Below, piece by piece: positions 1 through 9,811 of a stretch of DNA of 63,119 nt. The position numbers and the translations under genes were made by a program. Location: NCBI GenBank assembly GCA_029935455.1, contig JAOZKI010000004.1, positions 1 through 63,119 on the forward strand, written 5' to 3'. The notes under the pieces were generated by a model. The model worked only from the letters and a program-made list of their open reading frames with translations. It was not told where the DNA came from and did no database searches. Source of the stretch: Lysobacterales bacterium. GTDB lineage: Bacteria > Pseudomonadota > Gammaproteobacteria > Xanthomonadales > SZUA-36. Numbering within the stretch: the stretch's first letter is position 1; each line of letters opens with the position of its first letter.

Positions 1-457
1 ACTCGGACGCCAGCTGCGGTGCAACCTTGCGAATGCCGTCCAGGGCCACGCCTTCTTCATCACTGGTCAATAGCAGTCCCAGCTGACCGCGGTGCTGCGG
101 ATGTGCCTGCACAAAACGCTCCATGGCCACCACCATGGCCGCTACGGCGCCCTTCATATCGCTGGCGCCGCGCCCTACCAATTCGCCCTCGGCATTGACC
201 GTGGGCGCGAACGGCGGCGATGACCAGGAATCTTCCGGGCCCGGTGGCACCACGTCCGTATGACCGAGAAACCACAGGCTGGGAGCCGCGTCACCGTGCG
301 TCAGTAGCAGATTGCTCACCGACCCAAAGGGCAGCCAGCGGGCATGAAAACCCAGCGGCTCCAGACGCGTCACCAGCAGCTGCTGGCAGCCCGCATCTTC
401 CGGCGTGAGCGACGGCCGTTCAATCAGTGCCCGGGTCAGGTCCAGGGTCGCGGTCAT
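1..457 (-). CDS. dapE: Succinyl-diaminopimelate desuccinylase, 3' end cut by window edge
   Basis: Hydrolyses N-succinyl-LL-diaminopimelate to LL-diaminopimelate and succinate in the cytoplasm (lysine and peptidoglycan precursor pathway). About 152 N-terminal codons are present. They begin [19 protein letters not shown] and include the M20 peptidase metal-site motif GHTDVVPPG and the catalytic-base region TSDEEG. The rest, including the dimerisation domain, lies beyond position 1. The start overlaps the stop of the ArsC-like gene by four bases (ATGA), which indicates translational coupling. It is the last visible gene of the map-glnD-dapD-arsC-dapE run, so dapD and dapE share an operon. Confidence 0.93.
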   Translation of the reverse strand, partial: MTATLDLTRALIERPSLTPEDAGCQQLLVTRLEPLGFHARWLPFGSVSNLLLTHGDAAPSLWFLGHTDVVPPGPEDSWSSPPFAPTVNAEGELVGRGASDMKGAVAAMVVAMERFVQAHPQHRGQLGLLLTSDEEGVALDGIRKVAPQLASE

Positions 458-807
458 GCGGTCACCGCCAACAGATCGGCCAGTTCCTGGGGCTTGAAAC
501 CGATCGCCAGTAGCGTCTCGCCCTGCGCAAACAGCGGGCGTTTGATCAGCGTTGGAGTGGCCAGCAACAGGGCCTCCAGTTCCGCCCCAGAGGCGTTGCG
601 CTGCTGGTCTGTGAGGCCACGCCAGCTGGTGCTGCGCTTATTCACCAGCTGCGCAGCAAAAGGTGAACCCTGCCAGTGCCGCAGCTGTTCACCTGTCAAA
701 CCGTCCGCACGCAAATCATGGAACCGATGCGCCAAGCCGCGCGCCTCCAGCCATTTGAGTGCCTTGCGGCAGGTATCACATTGGCGGATGCCAAAAACGG
801 TGATCAT
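454..807 (-). CDS. ArsC/Spx-family thioredoxin-fold protein (YffB-like)
   Basis: 117-residue thioredoxin-fold protein of the ArsC/Spx/YffB family. The N-terminus [13 protein letters not shown] carries a CxxC at the usual ArsC active-site position, followed by RKALKWLE. The later KRPLF segment matches the conserved cis-proline region. Family members are arsenate reductases or putative glutathione-dependent reductases; in Pseudomonas and E. coli a YffB-type gene also lies next to dapE, and its physiological role is unclear. It overlaps dapD upstream and dapE downstream by four bases each (ATGA). The setting argues against a dedicated arsenic operon. A second family member lies at 56312-56674. 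Confidence 0.85.
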   Translation of the reverse strand: MITVFGIRQCDTCRKALKWLEARGLAHRFHDLRADGLTGEQLRHWQGSPFAAQLVNKRSTSWRGLTDQQRNASGAELEALLLATPTLIKRPLFAQGETLLAIGFKPQELADLLAVTA

Positions 808-1652
808 GTGTGGGCATACTCCCGAAGCAGTTCGTTGACGCTGGTTTTGGCGCGCGTCTGCGCATCGACCTGTTTGACGATAATGGCCGCGTAAAGTGAG
901 TGTGTGCCATCGGCGGCCGGCAGCGAACCCGGCACCACCACCGAACCGGGTGGCACCCGCCCCTGCAGCACACGACCGCTGTCGCGATCGTAGATGCGCG
1001 TGCTCTGACCAATATAAACGCCCATGGACAACACGCTGCCGGCACCAATCACCACGCCCTCGACCACTTCCGAGCGCGCGCCGATAAAGCAATCATCCTC
1101 AATAATGGTGGGGTTGGCCTGCAGCGGTTCCAAGACGCCACCGATTCCCACGCCACCGGACAGGTGCACATGGTTGCCAATCTGGGCACAGGAACCCACC
1201 GTCGCCCAGGTATCAACCATGGAGCCACTGCCCACGTAAGCGCCAAGGTTCACGTAGCTCGGCATGAGTACCGTATTGGCGCCCACATGGGCGCCACGAC
1301 GAACCACGGCGGGCGGCACCACGCGCGCACCAGTAGCGGCAATAGCTGCCGCACCGTCGCTATCACCAAAGCCCCAGCGTACGGGCACCTTGTCATAGAA
1401 GCGCAGACCCTCACCCTCCATAACCTGATTTTCGCGCAGCCGGAAGGAAAGCAGTACCGCCTTTTTCAACCACTGGTTAACGCGCCAGCCACCATCCTGA
1501 TCGGGCTCTGCAACCCGCAATTGCCCTGCCTCCAGACCATCCAGCACCGCCTCCACAGCAGCCCGCACAGGCTCTGGGGCCTGCGCTGGTGTCAAGGACT
1601 GACGTGTTTCCCAGGCCGCCTCAATCGGCGCCTTCAGTGATTCCCAATTCAT
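804..1652 (-). CDS. dapD: 2,3,4,5-tetrahydropyridine-2,6-dicarboxylate N-succinyltransferase
   Basis: Transfers succinyl from succinyl-CoA to tetrahydrodipicolinate, the step before DapC and DapE in lysine/diaminopimelate synthesis. The 282-residue product has the DapD N-terminal domain ([18 protein letters not shown]) and a left-handed beta-helix of hexapeptide repeats with the conserved segments [25 protein letters not shown] and [12 protein letters not shown]. Usual family length is about 274. The ATG at 1652 lies 4 bp past the glnD stop. An in-frame ATG at 1664, overlapping glnD, would add four residues; neither site has a clearly better ribosome-binding site. A longer reading to 1769 is not supported by the family. 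Confidence 0.95.
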   Translation of the reverse strand: MNWESLKAPIEAAWETRQSLTPAQAPEPVRAAVEAVLDGLEAGQLRVAEPDQDGGWRVNQWLKKAVLLSFRLRENQVMEGEGLRFYDKVPVRWGFGDSDGAAAIAATGARVVPPAVVRRGAHVGANTVLMPSYVNLGAYVGSGSMVDTWATVGSCAQIGNHVHLSGGVGIGGVLEPLQANPTIIEDDCFIGARSEVVEGVVIGAGSVLSMGVYIGQSTRIYDRDSGRVLQGRVPPGSVVVPGSLPAADGTHSLYAAIIVKQVDAQTRAKTSVNELLREYAHT

Positions 1653-1656
1653 GGCC

Positions 1657-4335
1657 CTATTCATGCTCCAGCGTTTGTAGCAGCGCCCGTTCCAACGCTG
1701 CCTGTTGTTCATGGCCCAGCGGCTGTCCGGCAGCATCACTGAGAACAAAGGTATCTTCAACCCGGTCACCCAGCGTGGTGATCATGGCATCATGGATGCG
1801 CACACCGCTCTGGTGTAGCGCCGCGGCCACTTTGGACAGCAGACCCGGTTCGTCGGTGCAATTTAATTCCAGCTCCGTCATGCGCCCATCATGGCTTTCC
1901 CGAAAGGTGATTTCCGGCGGCGCGACAAAGGGACGCAAGCGCCTCGGCAAGCGCCTGCGCGGCGGTGTTGGTACAGCCTCGGTCGCCAGGGCCGTCAACA
2001 GCCGTTGGCGAACCACTTCACTGTCACCCTCATCAAGCGGTTTGCCCTGCCGGTTCATCAACTGGAACAAATCGAAACTAAGACCGTCCTTGCCCGTCGC
2101 GATCCGCGCCGCGAGCACCTCCAGACCCAGCGCATCGAATACGCTCGTCATGCTGGCAAACAGGCCCTGATAATCAGCAGCCACCACCAGCACCTCGGTC
2201 ACGTCTCGCTGCGCACGCGGGCGCAAGGCCACCAGGGGCTGTTCCTCCGGTCGATCCAGGCGCACGCCGGTTGCCCAGGCCAGTTGCGAAGGCGAGTAGC
2301 GACGCAACACGCTGAGGGGCAAAGTGTCCCAGAAGGCCTCCACCGGCCCGGTCTCAATCCCCGCGTCCTGAAGCAACGCCAGGGCCGCTGCACGCGTTTG
2401 CTCGCGCGCCTGTGAACGATGCTGCGGCGTTTCTGGATCCTGCGCCAACATATGCCGGGTGGCTTCACGCAGTTCCCATAGCAGCCCACCCTTCCAGCCA
2501 TTCCAGAGGCGTGGGCTGGTAGCAGAAATGTCCGCCACGGTCAGCAGGTAAAGATAATCCAGCCGTTGCAGGGTCTGCACGCGATCGGCAAATTCGCGCA
2601 CCGTTTCCGGGTCGCTGATGTCCTTCTTCTGCGCGGTCTGAGACATGAGCAGATGCTGCTCTACCAGCCAAGCCACCAGTTCTGCGTCCCCGGCATCCAG
2701 CGACAAGTGGCTACAGAACTGCTGCGCATCCACCGCGCCCAACTCCGAGTGATCGCCGCCACGACCCTTGGCAATGTCATGAAAGATGGCGGCCAGATAC
2801 AGCAGCTCTGGGCGGTCTATGGCTTGAAAAACCGGCGCCGCATGCGGATAAAGCTCCTGATATTTACCATAGGCGAAGCGCCGCAGGTTGCGAACCACAA
2901 ACAGGGTGTGCTGATCGACCGTGTAAACATGAAACAGATCGAACTGCATGCGCCCAACGATGTTGCCAAAGGCGGGCAAAAAGCGCGCCAGCATGCCGTA
3001 GCGATTCATGCGCTGGAGCTGTGTGTAAACCCCCTGTGGCTGTCGCAGAAGTTCGAGAAAGCAGGCCAGCACCTCAGGATCGCGACAGAAAGACGCATCG
3101 ACTAGGTGCAGGTGATCAACAATTAGCCGAATGGTGGAGGCACGTACACCGGCAATATCGGCATGTCTGGCCAGCAACAGGAAGAGCTCCATAAGCGCCT
3201 GGGGCCGCTGCTGAAAAAGCTGCGCATCGGCCACTTCCAGATAGCCGCGCCGCAGCTGAAAGCCGTGCCCCAAGGGCTCAACAAGCGTTTGCTCCGGACT
3301 CAGAAGCTGCTCCTGAAAAAGCTGTAAGAGCCGCTCGTTGAGGCGCTCAAGCCGCGTCACCTCACGATAGTAGCCCTGCATGAACTGCTCCACCGCTTCA
3401 TTGCTCGCGGGATCACCACCATAACCAAACCACTCGGCAATGCGACGCTGAAAATCAAACAGCAGACGGTCTTCAGCACGTCCGGACAGCAGGTGCAGCG
3501 CGAAACGGACGCGCCAGAGATAGCGCTGTCCCTCGACCAATTCACGGTATTCAGACTCGTGCAGAAACCCGTGTTTGACGAGGCCATGCAGGTTGCGGGT
3601 ACCAAAATGACGCTTGGCTACCCAGCCCACCATCTGGATATCGCGCAGCCCACCGGGGCCTTCCTTGATATTGGGCTCGAGATTGTAAGCGGTTTCTCCA
3701 AACTGCTCGTGGCGCGCTTGCTGTTCCGCAAATTTGGCATGAAAAAACTCTCCAGCGGACCAGATCTCCGACGGCGCCACGGATGCCTGCAGCCGCTCAG
3801 CGAGGCCTTCGGGGCCAGACAAGCGCCGAATTTCCATAAGGCTGGTGGCCGTGGAGACATCTGTCGCAACGTCCTCGCGGCACTGGGACAGATTGCGCAC
3901 GCTGTGACCCAGGTAAAAACCCGCGTCCCAAAGCACCGTGACAAAGCGTTCCACAGCACACTGGGCCTGAGGGTCCAGCGCATCCGCTTCAAAGAGAATC
4001 AGAAGGTCCACATCCGAGTGCGGGTGAAGCTGTCCACGGCCATAACCACCGACCGCAATCAGTGCCATTCCCGCCGGTTCGGAACAGAGGGCAGACCAGG
4101 CAAAAATCAGCAGTTCATCCACAGCCCAGGCCCGGGCTGTGACCAGTTGCTGGATATCCGCCTGGGCATGAAAACGCCGTTCCAGTTCAGCATCTACCCG
4201 GGCCATGGCCTGCTTCAGACAAGTCACCAAGGCCGCGTCATCCGCTGCCTCAAGAAGCGTCGGATCCAGTAATTCATCAGCGAAGCGCGGCGGCGCCAGC
4301 GGCCCCCGGCATGCACCGTCCGCCGCGGCCTCCAC
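1657..4335 (-). CDS. glnD: Bifunctional PII uridylyltransferase / uridylyl-removing enzyme
   Basis: Nitrogen sensor that uridylylates PII proteins when glutamine is low and removes UMP when it is high. The 892-residue protein has the full domain order: nucleotidyltransferase motif [17 protein letters not shown] near residues 96-112, an HD hydrolase motif ([13 protein letters not shown]) from about residue 519, and two C-terminal ACT domains ([12 protein letters not shown] and [15 protein letters not shown]). The start lies 8 bp after the map stop, and dapD follows with a 4-bp gap. The map-glnD-dapD order is conserved in gammaproteobacteria. Nothing looks truncated; length is typical (about 890). 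Confidence 0.97.
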   Translation of the reverse strand: MEAAADGACRGPLAPPRFADELLDPTLLEAADDAALVTCLKQAMARVDAELERRFHAQADIQQLVTARAWAVDELLIFAWSALCSEPAGMALIAVGGYGRGQLHPHSDVDLLILFEADALDPQAQCAVERFVTVLWDAGFYLGHSVRNLSQCREDVATDVSTATSLMEIRRLSGPEGLAERLQASVAPSEIWSAGEFFHAKFAEQQARHEQFGETAYNLEPNIKEGPGGLRDIQMVGWVAKRHFGTRNLHGLVKHGFLHESEYRELVEGQRYLWRVRFALHLLSGRAEDRLLFDFQRRIAEWFGYGGDPASNEAVEQFMQGYYREVTRLERLNERLLQLFQEQLLSPEQTLVEPLGHGFQLRRGYLEVADAQLFQQRPQALMELFLLLARHADIAGVRASTIRLIVDHLHLVDASFCRDPEVLACFLELLRQPQGVYTQLQRMNRYGMLARFLPAFGNIVGRMQFDLFHVYTVDQHTLFVVRNLRRFAYGKYQELYPHAAPVFQAIDRPELLYLAAIFHDIAKGRGGDHSELGAVDAQQFCSHLSLDAGDAELVAWLVEQHLLMSQTAQKKDISDPETVREFADRVQTLQRLDYLYLLTVADISATSPRLWNGWKGGLLWELREATRHMLAQDPETPQHRSQAREQTRAAALALLQDAGIETGPVEAFWDTLPLSVLRRYSPSQLAWATGVRLDRPEEQPLVALRPRAQRDVTEVLVVAADYQGLFASMTSVFDALGLEVLAARIATGKDGLSFDLFQLMNRQGKPLDEGDSEVVRQRLLTALATEAVPTPPRRRLPRRLRPFVAPPEITFRESHDGRMTELELNCTDEPGLLSKVAAALHQSGVRIHDAMITTLGDRVEDTFVLSDAAGQPLGHEQQAALERALLQTLEHE

Positions 4336-4343
4336 TGCTGTGC

Positions 4344-5129
4344 TCAGAGCGGGTCTCCGGGCAAGCGTGTGAGCACGTCATAGCCATCGTCGGTCACTGC
4401 AATCGTATGCTCCCACTGAGCCGAAAGACTGCGGTCTTTGGTCACCACGGTCCAGCCGTCGGGCAGCAGACGCGTCTCGCGACGCCCCAAATTCACCATG
4501 GGTTCGATGGTAAAAACCATGCCCGGCTCAAGCACTTCACCGGTACCGGGCCGGCCGTAATGCAGCACCTGCGGATCTTCATGAAAACCCTGGCCAATAC
4601 CATGACCACAGTACTCACGCACCACGGAACAACCCTGACCTTCCGCAAAGCGCTGAATGGTATGCCCAATATCGCCCAGGCGAACACCTGGCCGCACCAT
4701 CTCAATGCCCTTGACCATCGCCTGGTAGGCAATGTCGCAAATACGCTGCGCGCGGATTGTCGGCTTGCCCACAATAAACATCTTGCTGGTGTCGCCATGC
4801 CAGCCGTCTTTTATGACCGTAACATCGATGTTGACGATATCGCCGTCCTTGAGCTTTTTTGCACCCGGAATGCCGTGGCAGACGACGTTATTGACGGATG
4901 TACAGATTGACTTGGGAAAGCCCTTATAGTTGAGGGGTGCAGGTATCGCCTGCTGCTGCTCTGTAATGTAGGCGTGGCAGATATCATCAAGCTCGCCCGT
5001 GGTAATGCCCGGCTGCACGTGCTCGTGAATCATACGGAGCACCGTGCCGGCCATATTACCTGCGATGCGCATGGCTTCGATGTCCTCAGGAGATTTGAGG
5101 ATGATGCCGTTGTCTCTGGCTTGCAGCAT
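4344..5129 (-). CDS. map: Methionine aminopeptidase, type I
   Basis: Removes the initiator methionine from nascent proteins. The 261-residue product matches the E. coli enzyme (264) along its length. Metal ligands are visible: two Asp in NIDVTVIKDGWHGDTSK, His in CGHGIGQGFHEDP, Glu in FTIEPM and Glu in WEHTIAVTD. The chosen ATG gives MLQARDNGIILKSPEDIEAM and has GAGG five bases upstream. An upstream extension to 5204 is open but has no family match. It heads the operon. Unlike in many relatives, it is not divergent from rpsB, which here lies 34 kb away. Confidence 0.96.
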   Translation of the reverse strand: MLQARDNGIILKSPEDIEAMRIAGNMAGTVLRMIHEHVQPGITTGELDDICHAYITEQQQAIPAPLNYKGFPKSICTSVNNVVCHGIPGAKKLKDGDIVNIDVTVIKDGWHGDTSKMFIVGKPTIRAQRICDIAYQAMVKGIEMVRPGVRLGDIGHTIQRFAEGQGCSVVREYCGHGIGQGFHEDPQVLHYGRPGTGEVLEPGMVFTIEPMVNLGRRETRLLPDGWTVVTKDRSLSAQWEHTIAVTDDGYDVLTRLPGDPL

Positions 5130-5338
5130 GACTGCCTCGACTGTGTGTCTGGGCCCCTTATTGTACCCCCTGCCCACCCTTCCCGCGTAGCGTTTCATCT
5201 CCACTTGTGCTTCACGGCTGCCGTGTACCCTGCAGTTTGCGATAATGCACGGTTGCTGCGCTTATCAGTGGTCAGGGTAGCAACCAATAATCAAGGTGCC
5301 TGACCGGGAGTCGCGGCCCCGCAAAAAGAGACCAAGAG

Positions 5339-6571
5339 ATGACGTTCCTGCAAAAATTTTTCCGCTTTATCCTGCCCCTGGGGCTAATCGTGTGCGCGGT
5401 GTTCCTGGTCGTGGCCATGGGCATGATGTCCAGCGGCAAGCGACCCGCTCGGGAACAGGCCAGCCAACCGGCCATTCTCGTGGACGCGGTACGCGCTGAG
5501 GCCCGGTCCCTGAATCTGGTGGTCAATTCACAGGGTGCCGTGCGCCCACGCACGGAAACCACCCTGGTCTCGGAAGTGGGTGGCAAGGTGGTGGCCGTAT
5601 CTGAAAATTTCGTCGCAGGGGGCTTTTTTCGCGCCGGCGATGTGCTGCTGCGGATCGACCCCAGCGACTACGAAACGGCGGTAAAGCGAGCGCAGGCAGC
5701 GCTGGCTTCCCGCCAGGCGAAACTTGCTGATGAGCAGGCACGGGCCACCCAGGCGGAAAAGGACTGGCGCAATCTGGGCCGTCAGGGCAATCCGCCGGAT
5801 CTGGTGCTGCGCAAGCCCCAACTGGCGGATGCACAAGCCAATGTGCTGGCGGCCGAAGCAGACCTAGAGAAAGCCAGGCGGGATCTTGAGCGCACCGCCA
5901 TTTCCGTGCCCTATGACGGCCTGCTGAGCGAAAAGCGCGTCGACGTGGGTCAATTCGTATCACCGGGAACCCAACTGGGCGTCAGCTTCGCGGTTGATAG
6001 CGCAGAGATTCGACTGCCTCTGTCATCATCGGATCTCGCCTTTTTGGACCTCCCACGCGCCACGGACAAGCAACCGGAGGACTATCCGGAGGTCAGTCTG
6101 CAGGCGGAGGTTGCCGGCACGACCAAGACCTGGGCAGCACGGCTGATACGTACCGAGGGCGTGCTCGATGCCAACAGCCGCGTGCTCTACGCCGTTGCCG
6201 AGGTCCGCGATCCCTATGGACTGCTGGGTGAGAGCACGCAGGACGAATTGCGCATGGGCACTTTTGTACGCGCCGCCATTGAGGGGCGCTTTGTCGATAA
6301 CGTCGTGGTTTTGCCCCGCTTTGTGCTCAGCAATGACAACACGGTGCTGGTCGCCAACGCAGAGCGTGAACTCGAGGTGCGCGACGTGCAGGTGGCCCGT
6401 GCCGAACCCCGCGAGGTCTACCTCACTGGCGGTGTTGCCGCCGGTGAACTGGTGATCACCACGAACCTGGATGCGGCCATACCGGGCACGCGGCTGTTGA
6501 TTTCCGGAGACAGTCCGGCCGCAGACACCACCGCGGCCACCGCCCAGGATGCCAACGGGAGCGGTTCATGA
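5339..6571 (+). CDS. RND efflux periplasmic adaptor (membrane fusion protein)
   Basis: Periplasmic adaptor that would couple the inner-membrane pump encoded next to an outer-membrane channel. The 410-residue protein has an N-terminal signal/anchor helix (residues about 7-30), a barrel-sandwich half (VSEVGGKVVAV), an alpha-helical hairpin rich in Ala, Gln and Lys (about 105-180), the second lipoyl half (ISVPYDGLLSEKRVDVGQ) and a C-terminal beta domain. There is no lipobox Cys, so it is probably anchored by the N-terminal helix. It overlaps the pump gene by four bases (ATGA). No outer-membrane factor or local regulator is encoded nearby. Substrate cannot be inferred. Confidence 0.9.
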   Translation: MTFLQKFFRFILPLGLIVCAVFLVVAMGMMSSGKRPAREQASQPAILVDAVRAEARSLNLVVNSQGAVRPRTETTLVSEVGGKVVAVSENFVAGGFFRAGDVLLRIDPSDYETAVKRAQAALASRQAKLADEQARATQAEKDWRNLGRQGNPPDLVLRKPQLADAQANVLAAEADLEKARRDLERTAISVPYDGLLSEKRVDVGQFVSPGTQLGVSFAVDSAEIRLPLSSSDLAFLDLPRATDKQPEDYPEVSLQAEVAGTTKTWAARLIRTEGVLDANSRVLYAVAEVRDPYGLLGESTQDELRMGTFVRAAIEGRFVDNVVVLPRFVLSNDNTVLVANAERELEVRDVQVARAEPREVYLTGGVAAGELVITTNLDAAIPGTRLLISGDSPAADTTAATAQDANGSGS

Positions 6572-9500
6572 GCATGAATCCCTACACAGCCATGATTGAC
6601 TGGTTTGCGCGCAACTCGGTGGCCGCCAACCTGCTGATGGGCATCTTGATTCTCGGCGGCCTGTTCACGGCACTGACCATGAAGAAGGAGTCCCAGCCGC
6701 GCATCGAGACCAATTTTGTCACCGTCTCCATGCCCTTTCGCGGCGCCAGCCCGGAGGACGTGGAAGAAGGCATCCTGATCAAGATCGAGGAAGCGATTCA
6801 GGACGTCGAGGGCATTAAGGAGCTGCAGTCCACGGCCCGTCGTGGCAGCGGCACGGTCACCGCCGAGATCTTTAACGAATACGACATCGCAGAAGTGCTG
6901 GACGACATCAAGAGTCGTGTCGATGCGATCCCCACTTTTCCTGACAACACGGAAAAACCGGTGGTGTCGCGAACACGCTTTCAACAGCGGGTCATGATCA
7001 TCACCGTCTACGGTGATGTGTCCGAGCGTACGCTGAAGGAATTTGCCAAGCAGACCCGCAACGAACTGGTGACGTTGCCCGGCGTCAGTCGGGCCAATGT
7101 GCTCGGCACACGCGATTATGAGGTCAGCATTGAGGTCAGCGAATACACGCTGCAGTCCTACGACCTGACGCTGGCCGAGGTGGCGCGGGCCATTCGCCAG
7201 GGTTCACTGGACCTGCCGGCCGGATCGATCCGTTCCGACGCCGGTGATATTCAGGTACGCACCAAGGGCCAGGCCTATGTGGGGCGGGATTTCGAGACCA
7301 TCGTGGTCAAGACCAACCCGGACGGCACGCGCCTGCTGCTTAAAGACATCGCGGAAATCAACGATGGCTTTGTCGATGTGGGGCGCTTTTCCGAGTTCGA
7401 TGGCAAACCCGCGGTCTCCATTGAGATTCAGTCGGTCGGCACGCAAAGCGAGTTGGACATTTCCAAAACCGTGCGCGACTGGGTCGATGCACGCCAGTCC
7501 CAGCTACCGCCAGATATCAAGATGGCCTACTGGGCCGACATCACCTACTACCTGCAGGGCCGTTTGGATCTGATGCTGGAAAACCTTTTCTTTGGCGCCT
7601 TGCTGGTGTTCCTGTGCCTGTCCCTGTTCCTGCGGCTGAAGCTGGCGTTTTGGGTCATGGTGGGCCTGCCGGTGGCCTTTCTCGGCACCTTCCTCTTTCT
7701 ACCCACCCTGGATGTCACCATTAATCTGATTTCTCTGTTTGGGTTTATTGTGGTGCTGGGCATCGTGGTAGACGATGCGATCGTGGTCGGTGAATCGGCC
7801 TATACCAACATGCGCGCCAAGGGACATTCCGTGGACAGCATCGTGGAAGGCGTCCAGCGCGTGGCCGTGCCGGCGACCTTTGGCGTACTGACCACCATTG
7901 CGGCTTTCAGTCCGATCCTGCTGGTCAGCGGTACTTCCGGCCAGTTCATGTCACCCATCGGCTGGGTGGTGGTGCTGTGCCTGGTGTTTTCCATCGTGGA
8001 ATCGAAGCTGATTTTGCCAGCCCATCTGGCACACATGAAGGTCAAGCACTATGGCCCGGAAACCACCAACCCCTTTATCCGCTTCCAGCGCTTTTTCTCG
8101 GAAGGTCTGCACAAGATTGTCGACCGCTACTACGCACCTTTTCTCGAAAAAGCCGTGAAGCGGCGCTATCTCACCGTTGCCACCTTTATCGCTCTGCTGA
8201 TCCTCTCCGTCGGCCTGGTAATTGGCGGCGTGCTGCGCACGGTGTTTTTCCCGGACACCGCCTCAGACTTTCTGCAGGTCGAACTGGAGATGAACGAGGG
8301 CACGCCCGCCACGCAAACTCAGATCGCTTTGCGGCAGTTGGTCGACGGCCTCTACGCAGCCGACCAGCAGCTCAGCCGCGAGCAGGGTCAGGAATCAGGC
8401 GCAGTGGTCAACCATGCGCTGGCGGTCACCCGGGGCGAGACCTCCGGGCAGGTGATTACCGAACTGGTCAAGAACGAGGATGCAGGTCCTTCAGGCGCCG
8501 AAGTACTGCGCGTTTGGCGCGAGCAGGTGGGTGATCTGCCCGGCGTGAAGCAGCTGGGCTTCAGTAACCGCGCGGCTGGCCCCGGCGGGGGTGCCGCCGT
8601 TTCCATTCAGCTGATCGGCGCCAATATCGAGCAGGTGGCGCGTGCTTCGCAGGAATTGGAGCAGCGCATCGCCAGCTACACCGGCGTTTACGATATCCGC
8701 AACAGCTATGAGCGTGGCCGGCCGGAAATCAAGCTGAACATCAAGCCGGAAGCAGAATCACTGGGGCTGACGCTGAACGATCTGGCCAACCAGGTCCGGG
8801 CCGGCTTCTACGGTGATGAAGTGCAGCGCGTGCAGCGCGGTCAGGACGAAGTGCGGGTCATGGTGCGCTACCCGGCTGATGAGCGTGATTCGGTGGGCTA
8901 TCTGGACAATATGCGCATTCGCACACCCAATGGCGGCCGGGTACCTTTTGCCAGCGTGGCAGAAGTGGAAGAGACCGAAAGCCCGCTGTTTATCCAACGG
9001 TTCGACCGCGAACGGGCCATTCGTATCACCGCCGAGGTGGACAAGGAAATTGCCGAGCCAGAAAAAATTACCGCCGACATCCTGCGGCGCGAACTGCCCG
9101 AGGTACTGGCCCAGTTCCCCGGCGTGCGTTCCCGGCTGAGTGGTTCCAGTCAGGCGGCAGCCGAAGTGCAGGAAGAGCTGCTGGGTGGCGCGCTGCTGGC
9201 CCTGTTCCTGATCTATGCACTCATGGCCATACCGCTGCGCTCCTACTCCCAACCTCTGCTGATTATGTCGGTCATCCCCTTCGGCACGATTGGCGCTCTG
9301 GTGGGTCACTGGATACTCGGGATTCCCGTTTCCATGTTCAGCTACTTTGGCATCATTGCCCTGTCCGGGGTGGTGGTCAACGACAGCCTGATCCTGGTGG
9401 ACTACATGAACAAGGAACGCGCCCGGGGCGTGCCGCTGATGACGGCGGTGATCGATGCTTCCCGTGTGCGTTTCCGGCCCATTCTACTGACCTCCCTAAC

Positions 9501-9762
9501 CACCTTCCTGGGCCTGGCGCCGATTACCATTTTCGAGAAAAGTCTGCAGGCACAACTGGTGATCCCCATGGCCGCCTCGCTGGCCTTTGGCATTGTGTTC
9601 GCCACCTTCATTACGCTGCTGCTGATCCCGTCTCTCTACGTCATCCTGCATGACTTTGGCGACTGGTGGCGGGAAGCCTTGCGACAGCTGTTGCCGGGGC
9701 GCAAAGAGGAACCGCGGCATCCGCACCCCTTTGGCCAGACCAGACAGGCCGAGGATAGCTGA
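6568..9762 (+). CDS. RND family efflux transporter, AcrB/HAE1 superfamily
   Basis: Inner-membrane proton-driven pump of 1064 residues. The N-terminus has the family pattern: TM1 after a short cytoplasmic stretch (WFARNSVAANLLMGILI), then a large periplasmic porter domain. TM4 holds the proton-relay aspartate pair in VVDDAIVVGE (about residues 402-403). The second half repeats the layout (GGALLALFLIYALMAIPL, then SGVVVNDSLILVDYMN). Sequence style resembles the metal-independent, less studied HAE1-like branch (acriflavin resistance family) rather than CusA, but the substrate is unknown. It is translationally coupled to the adaptor; the channel protein must come from elsewhere. Confidence 0.93.
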   Translation: MSMNPYTAMIDWFARNSVAANLLMGILILGGLFTALTMKKESQPRIETNFVTVSMPFRGASPEDVEEGILIKIEEAIQDVEGIKELQSTARRGSGTVTAEIFNEYDIAEVLDDIKSRVDAIPTFPDNTEKPVVSRTRFQQRVMIITVYGDVSERTLKEFAKQTRNELVTLPGVSRANVLGTRDYEVSIEVSEYTLQSYDLTLAEVARAIRQGSLDLPAGSIRSDAGDIQVRTKGQAYVGRDFETIVVKTNPDGTRLLLKDIAEINDGFVDVGRFSEFDGKPAVSIEIQSVGTQSELDISKTVRDWVDARQSQLPPDIKMAYWADITYYLQGRLDLMLENLFFGALLVFLCLSLFLRLKLAFWVMVGLPVAFLGTFLFLPTLDVTINLISLFGFIVVLGIVVDDAIVVGESAYTNMRAKGHSVDSIVEGVQRVAVPATFGVLTTIAAFSPILLVSGTSGQFMSPIGWVVVLCLVFSIVESKLILPAHLAHMKVKHYGPETTNPFIRFQRFFSEGLHKIVDRYYAPFLEKAVKRRYLTVATFIALLILSVGLVIGGVLRTVFFPDTASDFLQVELEMNEGTPATQTQIALRQLVDGLYAADQQLSREQGQESGAVVNHALAVTRGETSGQVITELVKNEDAGPSGAEVLRVWREQVGDLPGVKQLGFSNRAAGPGGGAAVSIQLIGANIEQVARASQELEQRIASYTGVYDIRNSYERGRPEIKLNIKPEAESLGLTLNDLANQVRAGFYGDEVQRVQRGQDEVRVMVRYPADERDSVGYLDNMRIRTPNGGRVPFASVAEVEETESPLFIQRFDRERAIRITAEVDKEIAEPEKITADILRRELPEVLAQFPGVRSRLSGSSQAAAEVQEELLGGALLALFLIYALMAIPLRSYSQPLLIMSVIPFGTIGALVGHWILGIPVSMFSYFGIIALSGVVVNDSLILVDYMNKERARGVPLMTAVIDASRVRFRPILLTSLTTFLGLAPITIFEKSLQAQLVIPMAASLAFGIVFATFITLLLIPSLYVILHDFGDWWREALRQLLPGRKEEPRHPHPFGQTRQAEDS

Positions 9763-9811
9763 GCAGGCAGCGGGCCGGGTCTGACCCTGTCCGCGACCTC
9801 TACAGGCCACC

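Noticed and set aside
454-807. Arsenic resistance locus suggested by two ArsC-family genes (here and 56312-56674)
   Set aside because: Neither has arsR, arsB or acr3 beside it; both sit in conserved housekeeping neighbourhoods.
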